From an uncultured Sutterella sp. (GTDB lineage: Bacteria; Pseudomonadota; Gammaproteobacteria; Burkholderiales; Burkholderiaceae_F): DNA of 6,058 nucleotides. Every line of letters starts with the position of its first letter. Within the stretch, counting starts at the first letter, position 1. Position numbers and translations under genes: made by a program. Of this stretch, positions 1-5,407 are shown in pieces. Under the pieces are notes generated by a model. It worked only from the letters and a program-made list of their open reading frames with translations, was not told the origin of the DNA and made no database searches. The stretch lies in assembly GCA_902493085.1 (NCBI GenBank), contig CABUOH010000078.1, positions 1 through 6,058 of the forward strand. The letters are read 5' to 3'.

Positions 1-1
1 C

Positions 2-580
2 GGCTTCTGGATCGACGCCGCCACGGGCGAGCGGTTCGTCAACGAGCTAGCCGACCGCAAGGTCCGATCGGACGCCATCCTCCTGAGGCTCAATCAGGGC
101 CATGAGTGCCTCTCCATCGGAGACAACCAGTGCCGGGAGCTCTTTGATGCGATCCGTCCGGGCTGGATGGACCGCATTCTCGAAAGAAAGGTCTGCATGC
201 GCTACGAGACGCTCGACGCCATGGCCGCAGCGCACAAGATTCCGCTCGATGCGTTCAAGGCCACCATCGCCGCCCTCAACGAATCCGTCGCCACGAAGAA
301 GGATCCGCTCGGGCGCCGCGTCAACGCAGACCTCAAGCCTCAAACCGAAGGTCCCTGGTTCGTCACGCGCCTCTCGCCCAAGATCCATCACTGCATGGGC
401 GGCATCCTGACGACGCCCAAGGCCGAAGCCGTTTCCGTCACGGGCGAGGTCATTCCGGGGCTCTATGCAGCAGGCGAGGCCACCGGCGGCGTGCACGGCG
501 CCGTTCGCCTGGGCTCCAACGCCGTCACGGACTGCATCGTCAACGGCATGATCGCCGGCCGCGAGGTCGCGCGCCGCTGA
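2..580 (+). CDS. C-terminal part of an FAD-dependent fumarate-reductase/flavocytochrome-c family reductase (5' end outside window)
   Basis: The frame is open from the left edge to TGA at 578-580 and gives 192 residues, so the N-terminal FAD-binding half is missing. It opens with GERFVNELADR, the family block in which the last Arg (residue 19 of the fragment, codon 56-58) aligns with the catalytic proton-donor Arg402 of Shewanella flavocytochrome c3. IHHCMGG (residues 128-134) is the substrate-binding His loop. GLYAAGEATGGVHG followed by AVRLGSN (153-173) is the C-terminal FAD/substrate block, with Arg169 in the Arg544 position. All three key side chains are present, so this should be an active reductase of fumarate or another unsaturated carboxylate such as urocanate or an acrylate derivative; the substrate cannot be told from this fragment. 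No heme motif or FMN-bind domain is seen in the visible part. It belongs to the same family as the gene at 2438-3946 but differs at the active site. The internal ATGs (for example at 167) are not starts, because homology continues upstream of them. Confidence 0.9.
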   Translation, partial: GFWIDAATGERFVNELADRKVRSDAILLRLNQGHECLSIGDNQCRELFDAIRPGWMDRILERKVCMRYETLDAMAAAHKIPLDAFKATIAALNESVATKKDPLGRRVNADLKPQTEGPWFVTRLSPKIHHCMGGILTTPKAEAVSVTGEVIPGLYAAGEATGGVHGAVRLGSNAVTDCIVNGMIAGREVARR

Positions 581-613
581 CGCCGGGTTCGCGCACACCC
601 TGAGCGCCGCACA

Positions 614-648
614 AGGAGGGCGGTCTCCCGAAGGAGACCGCCCTCTTC
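614..648 (+). terminator. Hairpin terminator after the flavoprotein fragment
   Basis: A perfect 13-bp GC-rich stem (616-628 with 633-645) closes on the tetraloop CGAA and lies 33 nt after the stop codon at 578-580. A G-T and an A-T pair extend it outward to 614/647. The following tract, TTCCATACAACTTTT, is poor in T for a classical intrinsic terminator, but stem strength and position support termination. Confidence 0.72.
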
Positions 649-750
649 CATACAACTTTTCAACTTGCAGGAAAAGCCCTCGAAAACCCTGCATTCACCC
701 ATCTTTTGCATCGAACGTCACGAATGCTTACGTATCGATGCGTGCATTTC

Positions 751-776
751 TTGAGCCAAGTCATAGCTTTTACACT
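751..776 (+). promoter_or_regulatory. Weak promoter candidate for the WYL-like gene
   Basis: The gene at 847 sits alone after a terminator, so it needs its own promoter in 650-840. TACACT at 771-776 is a fair -10 element. TTGAGC at 751-756 resembles a -35, but the spacer is only 14 nt, so the pair is not a good sigma-70 promoter. The -10 may be real with a different or absent -35. Confidence 0.22.
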
Positions 777-846
777 GAATCGAGCGGATACTTAAAGCAA
801 GCGTCCGAAGTGTTCGGCAGCAACTTTCCGATCAAGGAGAATTGAA

Positions 847-1146
847 ATGACGACAGTTGACACGATCGCACAGGCGATCAAGGAAAAGAAGGCCCTGGAA
901 TTCGCCTACCACGGCTTCGACCGCGTGGTCGTTCCATATGCCTGTGGCCTTACGCCCACCAATGAAATCAAGATGATCGGCTTCCAGATCGGCGGCGGCA
1001 GCAATTCCGGCGTCACCGAAAAACTCCGCTTCTATACCGTTGCCGACATCGCAGGCGTCGCTCTTGCCGAAGCCGCCCATCGCGAAGCCACCGAAGAAGA
1101 CAAGGCCGCCTTCGCGCAGCTCACCAAGATCTACGAGCAGGTCTGA
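847..1146 (+). CDS. Small stand-alone WYL-like domain protein
   Basis: This is a 99-residue cytoplasmic protein without signal peptide or membrane segment. The start is fixed by AAGGAG at 834-839, 7 nt before the ATG. The pattern resembles the small stand-alone WYL-type proteins: an N-terminal helix (IAQAIKEKKALEF, 7-19), then a YHGFDRVVVPYACG strand-turn (21-34), a short loop, IGFQIGGGSNSG (44-55) in the place where the family has a GYQ-GG-S motif, and a RFYTVADI strand (61-68) before a C-terminal helix. WYL domains are ligand- or nucleic-acid-sensing modules, usually fused to an HTH in transcription regulators; the single-domain forms have no settled function. No DNA-binding region is present, so it cannot be called a regulator from sequence. 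It is monocistronic: a terminator precedes it and another follows 33 nt after its stop. Family assignment rests on recognised pattern, not on an alignment. Confidence 0.72.
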   Translation: MTTVDTIAQAIKEKKALEFAYHGFDRVVVPYACGLTPTNEIKMIGFQIGGGSNSGVTEKLRFYTVADIAGVALAEAAHREATEEDKAAFAQLTKIYEQV

Positions 1147-1179
1147 CGCCGCAGCGTCATTCAGACGAACACGTTAGTG

Positions 1180-1217
1180 AAGCCCGGGAGCCTGAGCCGT
1201 CCGGGCTTTGTTGTTTT
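1180..1217 (+). terminator. Rho-independent terminator of the WYL-like gene
   Basis: AAGCCCGG (1180-1187) pairs perfectly with CCGGGCTT (1201-1208) around a 13-nt loop and runs straight into the T-rich tract TGTTGTTTT. It begins 33 nt after the stop codon of the preceding gene. Confidence 0.82.
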
Positions 1218-1314
1218 CGGGGTTCCGTGCCGGGCGCGCCTGCGGCAAGGCTTCAAATGCCCGCGACAAGCGCGCTTGCAATCATGGCGGGCAACAGATT
1301 GACGCACACGGCAC

Positions 1315-1348
1315 GACGACCGATTGACGACCGATTGACGACCGGATT
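1315..1348. repeat. Three-copy 11-bp tandem direct repeat
   Basis: GACGACCGATT occurs at 1315-1325 and 1326-1336, then once more at 1337-1348 with one inserted G (GACGACCGGATT). The array lies in non-coding DNA. It is too short and too close-set to be a CRISPR array; it may be replication slippage or a protein-binding site. Confidence 0.7.
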
Positions 1349-1431
1349 GAAGACGAATTCCACGACCGACCGCCGATTCCTATTCACCCGTCTTTGTCAG
1401 AGCCTTGGCGTACGCCGGTCTCGGAGAATCG

Positions 1432-1459
1432 GCCGCCGGACTTCTCCGGCGGCTTTCCC
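1432..1459 (+). terminator. Terminator-like hairpin in the gene-poor stretch
   Basis: A perfect 9-bp stem GCCGCCGGA (1432-1440) / TCCGGCGGC (1445-1453) closes on CTTC and is followed on the plus strand by TTTCCCTT. The T tract points to plus-strand transcription, although the only plus gene upstream already has a terminator at 1180. On the minus strand the run after the stem (CGATTCTCC) is not T-rich, so it is a poor intrinsic terminator for the operon ending at 1561, but it could still act in both directions. Confidence 0.5.
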
Positions 1460-1560
1460 TTCGAGACGATTTCACGATGCGGCAACGCTGCCCGCCAACA
1501 TTCGGGCGGCGTGCAGCCGCAAGGCGACGTTCGCGGTGTCTGCTTTCGGGCGCCCAATCA

Positions 1561-2424
1561 TCAGGGCTTGGCCGGGAAAAGATAATCGGCGCTCATCTTG
1601 AGGTAGTCGACGCCGCCCAAGCCCGGATATGCTCCCTGCATCTTGGCGATGAAGCCATCGGCAGTCTTTTCCGAATCAGCAGCGGCGAGAACGACTTTCA
1701 GATACCTGATCTTGGCTTCCACGGCGGATGCATCCTCCGGACCATGATGCGCCGTGAAGACATGGCTGACGCCTTCGCCGCGATAGCCTTCGAACTGGCT
1801 GAACAGATTGGCGGCGTGTTCCCTGCTGCCAACGATGGAATGCACGTCGCCGCCCAGCATGTGGCGCAGGGCGCACTTGTAGGCCGGAAGCACGACCGCA
1901 TAGCCGTCGCCGTCGGGCCTGACGTCCACCTCGAGACCGGCCACGTCCTGACGGCCAATGCCGAGTTCATGCGACGGCGTCACCAACACATTCAGAAAGT
2001 CGGGGCCGAAAACGCCGGCCAACCGATCGCTCAAGGCCTTTGAACTGCCGTTGGCAAGCGCCTTGGCGGCCGCCTTTGTCGCATACGAAGGAATCTTGGA
2101 CTTGGCGCCATCCTCGGTCACGCCCGCATGGTTCGAGACAAACTGAGCAAGGACCTGCTTGCCCAGACCGTTGATGTAGCGGTTCCAGGCCTCGGCATCC
2201 GTCCGGAAGGCGGGCATATCGAAAACGTAAACGCCCTTCGCCGTTTCGACAGCGTTGACCACGTCGCCGGGCGGATCATTCGTAATGAAGCTGTGAACGA
2301 CGGCATCCTTGCCGACGACCGTATCAACAACCCTGCCCTTGCCGAGCTGCTGAGCTCCACAAGCGCCTGACGCCAAAAGCAAAGCCGCCACCGCCGTCGA
2401 AATCATCGAAACTTTGTAATTCAT
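1561..2424 (-). CDS. Exported protein with a degenerate metallo-beta-lactamase-like fold
   Basis: A 287-residue protein, third gene of the minus-strand operon. The N terminus is a Sec signal peptide (Lys4, hydrophobic 7-19, then ASGACGAQQ); Cys22 is not in a good lipobox, so a soluble periplasmic protein is more likely than a lipoprotein. The body has the order of an MBL-fold domain: a KGVYVFDMP strand with Asp69 (63-71), a helix after RTDAEAW, the strand VLAQFVSNHAG (91-101) where true enzymes carry HxHxDH, a GGDVH loop (191-195, Asp193, His195), and HHGPED (226-231) in the place of the late H-G-x-P motif. Only one His of the HxHxDH cluster could remain (His99), so a normal two-metal hydrolase site looks unlikely. 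The fold call is inference from motif spacing. The ATG at 2424 follows a strong AAGGAGG that overlaps the TAA of the flavoprotein gene, so the two are co-transcribed and probably translationally coupled. A binding or accessory role for the reductase is possible but unproven. Confidence 0.72.
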   Translation of the reverse strand: MNYKVSMISTAVAALLLASGACGAQQLGKGRVVDTVVGKDAVVHSFITNDPPGDVVNAVETAKGVYVFDMPAFRTDAEAWNRYINGLGKQVLAQFVSNHAGVTEDGAKSKIPSYATKAAAKALANGSSKALSDRLAGVFGPDFLNVLVTPSHELGIGRQDVAGLEVDVRPDGDGYAVVLPAYKCALRHMLGGDVHSIVGSREHAANLFSQFEGYRGEGVSHVFTAHHGPEDASAVEAKIRYLKVVLAAADSEKTADGFIAKMQGAYPGLGGVDYLKMSADYLFPAKP

Positions 2425-2430
2425 GGTTTT

Positions 2431-2439
2431 CTCCTCCTT
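2431..2439 (-). promoter_or_regulatory. Ribosome-binding site overlapping the upstream stop codon
   Basis: On the minus strand TAAGGAGGAG joins the TAA stop of the flavoprotein gene (2440-2438) to a near-perfect Shine-Dalgarno run, with 6 nt to the ATG at 2424. The overlap favours translational coupling of the second and third operon genes. Confidence 0.8.
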
Positions 2440-3946
2440 ACAGAGAAACAGTTTGGCCGGTCAGCAGACGCCCCGCCACATAGCCTGAGGTATGAGCGAA
2501 ACCGCATGCGTTTCCGCCGAGATAATGTTCGCCGTGCACGCCGCCCACGACTTCGCCGGCCGCGTGGAGACCTTCGATCGGACGATCATCCCAGCCGAGC
2601 ACCTGAAGACGTTCGTTGACGCGAAGACCGCCCATGGAGAGGCAAACCCACAGATTGATGCGCACGACGATCCAAGGGCCCTTGATCAGCGGTTCTGCGA
2701 AAGCGGATCTTCCAAAAGAAGCATCCTTCTTCTGCCTGACGGCTTCATTCCATTCGGCCACGGTCTTTTCTAGCGTCTCGGCATTGACGCCCACAGCCTT
2801 TGCGGCATCGGCGAGCTTGTCGGCGGAGGCTGCCGGGCCGTGTTCCTTGAGAAGCGCCTCCCATTGCGGCCGCTTCCACTGCCGACTGCTCAAAAGAGCA
2901 CCGAACGGATACTTCTTCGCAGTTTTTTCGAAGACATCCCTGGTCATCACGGCGTACATGGCGGCTCCGGTATTGCGCTTCATGAGGGGGGAGATCTGCG
3001 TTGGCGCGAGCGTTTCATTGACGAAACGACGCCCTTCGGCATCGACCAGAATGGCGCCGTGCTCAACGAAGTATTGATAGCGAAACTGAGGACCGCGGCC
3101 CGGGCCGATCGTCAGCGCATAGGGATATTCGGCGAAGAACGACATGTGCGTGATCGGCACGCCGAGATCGCGAACTGCGATTCGAATCGCGGCACCGTCA
3201 TTGCTGCCGCCTCCGATGGTGACGGCATCGGAAAGAGCCGGAGACCATTTGGCAACCTCGGCCGCCCTGCCCGTCACGCCGCCCGTCGCCATGACAACGC
3301 CCTTGCGCGCATGAACGCGGATGCGCTTCGCGGCATTGCCGCATTCAACGCCGGCAACACGACCATTCTTGTCCCTCACGAATGCAAGAAGGCCGCAGTC
3401 ATGTTCTATCTTGAGACCGCGAGAGGCCGCTTCACGGACGAGTACGTCGATGTAGTCCTTGCCGTTGAAGGTATCCTGGCGCACGGTTCTCGGAATGTCA
3501 TGGCCGACATACGGCTGCCAGAAGCCGTGCGCAAGACCGTGATCCTGAAGCCAGTCGAACGCCGCACCGGAATTCCTCGCATAGGTCATGACGGGAGCCT
3601 TGAGCGACATGCCGGCACCGTAGCGCATGATGTTGGCCGCGAACTCTTCGGGCGAATCCTTGACGCCCTGGCTGATTTGAACCTTTGAATTGCAGGCGGC
3701 AAAGCAGCCTCCGTTGAGACGCGTGGAAGTGTGGTAGGGACTCGTGCCCTTGTCGAAGATGCGCACGGATGCGCCGCCGTCAGCCGCCTGAATGGCCGCC
3801 ATAAGACCGGCGGCGCCGCAACCGAGCACAACAACGTCACAGGCGTCGTCCCACTTGCCGGATTCTGCAGCCGAAGCGGCTCCCAAAGCAGCCAGCGACG
3901 TGCCCGCCAGGGTCGACTTGAGAAAGATTCTGCGGTTGAGCATCAT
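2438..3946 (-). CDS. Tat-exported FAD-dependent reductase of the flavocytochrome c family with a non-fumarate active site
   Basis: A full-length 502-residue flavoprotein. It starts with a Tat signal (NRRIFLK, 4-10; hydrophobic stretch; cleavage near Ala26-Ala27), so it is exported folded with FAD bound. The Rossmann FAD motif is VVVLGCGAAG (38-47), with Asp65 ending the second strand; STRLNGG (74-80), ATGG (220-223) and the C-terminal GLHAAGEVVGGVHG block (459-472) complete the flavin site. The capping-domain block RFVNE (307-311) is present, but the fumarate-reductase residues are replaced: Pro315 for the catalytic Arg, Cys435-Leu436 for the His pair before SMGG, and Tyr475 (HYLGGN) for the second substrate Arg. 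The flavin domain is well kept, so it is unlikely to be a dead copy; a different, perhaps uncharged, acceptor is inferred. It carries no heme motif and would take electrons from the tetraheme cytochrome encoded 10 nt upstream. Start codons ATG-ATG at 3946/3943 follow AAGGAG; the first is chosen. Family certain, substrate unknown. Confidence 0.93.
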   Translation of the reverse strand: MMLNRRIFLKSTLAGTSLAALGAASAAESGKWDDACDVVVLGCGAAGLMAAIQAADGGASVRIFDKGTSPYHTSTRLNGGCFAACNSKVQISQGVKDSPEEFAANIMRYGAGMSLKAPVMTYARNSGAAFDWLQDHGLAHGFWQPYVGHDIPRTVRQDTFNGKDYIDVLVREAASRGLKIEHDCGLLAFVRDKNGRVAGVECGNAAKRIRVHARKGVVMATGGVTGRAAEVAKWSPALSDAVTIGGGSNDGAAIRIAVRDLGVPITHMSFFAEYPYALTIGPGRGPQFRYQYFVEHGAILVDAEGRRFVNETLAPTQISPLMKRNTGAAMYAVMTRDVFEKTAKKYPFGALLSSRQWKRPQWEALLKEHGPAASADKLADAAKAVGVNAETLEKTVAEWNEAVRQKKDASFGRSAFAEPLIKGPWIVVRINLWVCLSMGGLRVNERLQVLGWDDRPIEGLHAAGEVVGGVHGEHYLGGNACGFAHTSGYVAGRLLTGQTVSL

Positions 3947-3952
3947 GTCCGT

Positions 3953-3958
3953 CTCCTT
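3953..3958 (-). promoter_or_regulatory. Ribosome-binding site of the flavoprotein gene, overlapping the cytochrome stop
   Basis: AAGGAG on the minus strand shares two bases with the TAA stop of the cytochrome gene (3959-3957) and lies 6 nt before the first ATG of the tandem start, 9 nt before the second. The layout implies co-transcription and coupled translation of the electron carrier and its flavoprotein. Confidence 0.78.
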
Positions 3959-4301
3959 ACTTCATTTGAGTTCCCGGGCCTGAAAACCCGTGGCAGTCGT
4001 TGCAGATAAAGCGGCTTTTCCCGTGAATGGCATGACAGGACGTGCAGCTTTCATCCTCACGATGGGATGCGTGCGGATTGAATGCAGGATTCAGTTTTTC
4101 GGTTCGTTGGGCAAGCGCCGTGCGGGAGGCGTGGCACTTCAGACAGTCCTGATCCGAAGGCACCGACGCAACGCCCGCAGCGTGGCAGCTTGAGCATTCG
4201 AGAGCGGCATGAGGCCCTTTGGCGGGACCTTGAGCCTGCGCCAGAGGACTGGCCAGGCAGGCCGCCAGGCCGACCCACAAAAGCAGTGGTTGAAGGTTCA
4301 T
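3957..4301 (-). CDS. Periplasmic tetraheme cytochrome c (flavocytochrome c3 heme-domain type)
   Basis: A 114-residue protein with a Sec signal peptide ending AQA (cleavage after residue 23), first gene of the operon. Four CxxCH heme sites are visible: CSSCH (36-40), CLKCH (53-57), CTSCH (86-90) and CNDCH (100-104). Exactly four further histidines occur in the protein (31, 77, 80, 93), so the eight His suffice for bis-His ligation of four low-spin hemes. The NPHASH...CTSCHAIHG arrangement matches the N-terminal heme domain of Shewanella flavocytochrome c3 and small tetraheme cytochromes. Here that domain is a separate protein and the flavin domain is the next gene, a split version of the same enzyme. 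Its likely role is to pass electrons from a membrane quinol dehydrogenase of NapC/CymA type (not in this window) to the flavoprotein. The start follows AAGGAG (minus strand, 4314-4309) with 7 nt spacing. Confidence 0.94.
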   Translation of the reverse strand: MNLQPLLLWVGLAACLASPLAQAQGPAKGPHAALECSSCHAAGVASVPSDQDCLKCHASRTALAQRTEKLNPAFNPHASHREDESCTSCHAIHGKSRFICNDCHGFSGPGTQMK

Positions 4302-4330
4302 GTTTTATCTCCTTTTAGAATGGGGTACCC

Positions 4331-4349
4331 TATACTATCCGTTTACAAT
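4331..4349 (+). promoter_or_regulatory. Candidate -10 elements for lysR
   Basis: TATACT (4331-4336) and TACAAT (4344-4349) each match the sigma-70 -10 consensus at five of six bases, but neither has a good -35 at normal spacing. They overlap the leftward promoter candidate, so the two transcription units may compete here. Confidence 0.3.
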
Positions 4350-4360
4350 CTGAAGAAAAA
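4332..4360 (-). promoter_or_regulatory. Candidate promoter of the cytochrome-flavoprotein operon
   Basis: Reading leftwards, TAGTAT (4337-4332) is a reasonable -10, but the hexamer 17 nt upstream, TTTTTC (4360-4355), is a poor -35. A weak -35 is usual at activator-dependent promoters. The implied start near 4325 would leave a leader of about 24 nt and place the inverted repeat at 4371-4387 near -54. Confidence 0.35.
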
Positions 4361-4370
4361 CACAGCAATG

Positions 4371-4387
4371 GTTGACTAACTTTCAAC
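4371..4387. promoter_or_regulatory. Putative LysR-box operator
   Basis: GTTGA (4371-4375), 7 nt, TCAAC (4383-4387) is a perfect 5-bp inverted repeat containing the T-N11-A form expected of LysR-type operators. A further GTCAA half-site lies at 4396-4400. It sits between the divergent starts at 4301 and 4414, in the leader of lysR, where binding could repress lysR and activate the cytochrome operon. The role is inferred from position and symmetry only. Confidence 0.45.
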
Positions 4388-4403
4388 CACAAGTTGTCAA
4401 TTC

Positions 4404-4407
4404 GGAG
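4404..4407 (+). promoter_or_regulatory. Ribosome-binding site deciding the lysR start
   Basis: GGAG lies 6 nt before the ATG at 4414. The longer frame from TTG at 4372 adds 14 residues with no family similarity, and its codons fall on the inverted repeat, so the ATG at 4414 is preferred. Confidence 0.75.
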
Positions 4408-4413
4408 AAGCTT

Positions 4414-5301
4414 ATGGATCTCTTCAATGCCATGCGCATTTTTTCAAGCGTTGTGGAATGCGGCTCGTTCAGCGCTGCCGCGGCCAAGCTCGACATGTCG
4501 CCGCAGAATGTAGCCAAGACCATCGCCCAGCTTGAAAAGGAGCTCGGCATGCGTCTCATCTCCCGCAGCACAAGATCGCACACGCTGACGGACGCGGGCC
4601 GGATCTACCTGGACAAGGCGCAGGCCATTCTCGAAGCCGTTGCGGAAGCGGACGCTCTTGTGTCGAACTTTCATTCCGAGCCCGCAGGCACCTTGAAGGT
4701 GGCCGTCTACAACACGTTCGGCATCTACGCCTTGTCGAAGGTGCTTCCCTATTGGCTCACGGCCAATCCCAAGGTCGACCTCCGGCTTTCCGTCACGAAC
4801 CGCAGAGTTGACCTGATCGAAGAAGGCTACGATCTGGCCATTGTCGACGAACCTCTTGAAGGCGGAAGCTTGATCTGCAGGCCCATCACGCCCATTCGCA
4901 TCATTCTGGCCGCTTCGCCCGCCTATCTCGAAAAGAGAGGCACGCCTCAAGCACCGGATGATCTTCTCCGGCATGAGCTTCTCATGCGTCCCGACCAGCG
5001 CACATGGCGGTTTCTCGATCACGATCAATCGCCCATAGACATTCATCCCGCGATGAAATACGTTTCCGACAACTGCCAGATTTCGGCCGAAATGGCCGTT
5101 GCCGGACTCGGCATTACCAAACAGCCGTACTTCAGGCTCAAGAGTCTTTTGAATGACGGCGCCTTGGTTGAAGTACTTCCCCGTTATCCGATTCCGTGCA
5201 AAACACTCTGCGCCATCTTTCCTCATCGCCGGCTGATGCCTTTGAAGGTCAGAAGCTTCATCAATTTCCTGAATGACACCTTCGGCCGGACGCCGCTCTG
5301 A
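4414..5301 (+). CDS. LysR-family transcriptional regulator (CrgA-like), divergent from the reductase operon
   Basis: From the ATG at 4414 the product is 295 residues, the usual LysR length. The N terminus MDLFNAMRIFSSVVE leads into the winged helix-turn-helix: GSFSAAAAKLDMSPQNVAKTI at 17-37, LEKELGMRL (40-48) and the wing SRSTRSHTLTDAG (50-62), followed by the linker helix (64-84). The effector-binding periplasmic-binding-protein-like domain covers about 93-290 and includes VDLRLSVTNRRVDL (121-134), GYDLAIV (138-144) and a second lobe with VSDNCQISAEMAVAGLGI (217-234). The effector pocket does not reveal the ligand. It is divergently placed from the tetraheme cytochrome operon with 112 bp between the start codons, the classical layout for a LysR protein controlling its neighbour, probably in response to the substrate of the flavoprotein. 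The gene ends at TGA 5299-5301, followed by a hairpin with a T-rich tail. Confidence 0.93.
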   Translation: MDLFNAMRIFSSVVECGSFSAAAAKLDMSPQNVAKTIAQLEKELGMRLISRSTRSHTLTDAGRIYLDKAQAILEAVAEADALVSNFHSEPAGTLKVAVYNTFGIYALSKVLPYWLTANPKVDLRLSVTNRRVDLIEEGYDLAIVDEPLEGGSLICRPITPIRIILAASPAYLEKRGTPQAPDDLLRHELLMRPDQRTWRFLDHDQSPIDIHPAMKYVSDNCQISAEMAVAGLGITKQPYFRLKSLLNDGALVEVLPRYPIPCKTLCAIFPHRRLMPLKVRSFINFLNDTFGRTPL

Positions 5302-5373
5302 GGGCTGTCGTGCGCCGGCAAGGCGCTCGAGCCTGTTGCCTCCCCTGCACCCGCCGACTCGCGGATGAGTCAT

Positions 5374-5407
5374 GCCTGCGCGCGGACTGTCCGCAGGCTC
5401 TCGTTTT
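5374..5407 (+). terminator. Terminator after lysR, at the end of the convergent gene
   Basis: GCCTGCG (5374-5380) pairs with CGCAGGC (5392-5398), and an alternative inner hairpin is possible (GCGGAC/GTCCGC). TCTCGTTTT follows on the plus strand, which suits lysR. The T run overlaps the TAA stop of the minus-strand gene, so the element probably separates two converging transcripts. A small 5-bp stem GACTC/GAGTC lies just before it at 5356-5371. Confidence 0.65.

Larger units (their letters stand above)
1147..1560. other. Gene-poor stretch between the WYL-like gene and the convergent operon
   Basis: About 410 bases with no credible protein gene. It holds the terminator at 1180-1217, a short tandem repeat at 1315-1348 and a second strong hairpin at 1432-1456. 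Open frames here (1227-1601 and 1394-1585, +) have Arg/Ala/Pro-rich compositions typical of non-coding GC-rich DNA, lack ribosome-binding sites that I can see, and run into the tail of the convergent gene. No tRNA, insertion sequence or attachment site was recognised. No convincing terminator for the minus-strand operon was found in the first 100 nt after its stop at 1561. Confidence 0.6.

Noticed and set aside
47..694. A 215-residue minus-strand frame opposite the first flavoprotein fragment
   Set aside because: It covers the flavoprotein fragment and reads through the terminator hairpin at 614-648, and its composition is that of a shadow frame.
1297..1380. Possible CRISPR-like array around the GACGACCGATT repeats
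   Set aside because: The copies are adjacent without spacers and only 11-12 bp long, so this is a simple tandem repeat.
1227..1601. Plus-strand frame in the gene-poor stretch as a small protein gene
   Set aside because: It is Arg/Ala-rich, lacks a ribosome-binding site, includes the tandem repeat and the hairpin, and overlaps the 3' end of the convergent gene.
2359..2361. Lipoprotein assignment for the MBL-like protein through Cys22
   Set aside because: The residues before the cysteine (A-S-G-A) lack the Leu/Val/Ile at -3 expected of a lipobox, so a cleaved Sec signal is more likely.
2840..3688. A 282-residue plus-strand open frame opposite the flavoprotein gene
   Set aside because: It is the shadow of a conserved flavoprotein with intact FAD motifs. 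No plausible ribosome-binding site or protein signature was seen.
2438..3946. Reading the unusual flavoprotein as a pseudogene
   Set aside because: The frame is full length, the Tat signal and all FAD motifs are intact, and the gene is tightly coupled to a well-formed cytochrome, so specialised function fits better than decay.
4372..4413. Longer LysR start at TTG 4372
   Set aside because: The extra 14 residues have no LysR similarity and lie over the inverted repeat; the ATG at 4414 has a ribosome-binding site and gives the normal N terminus.
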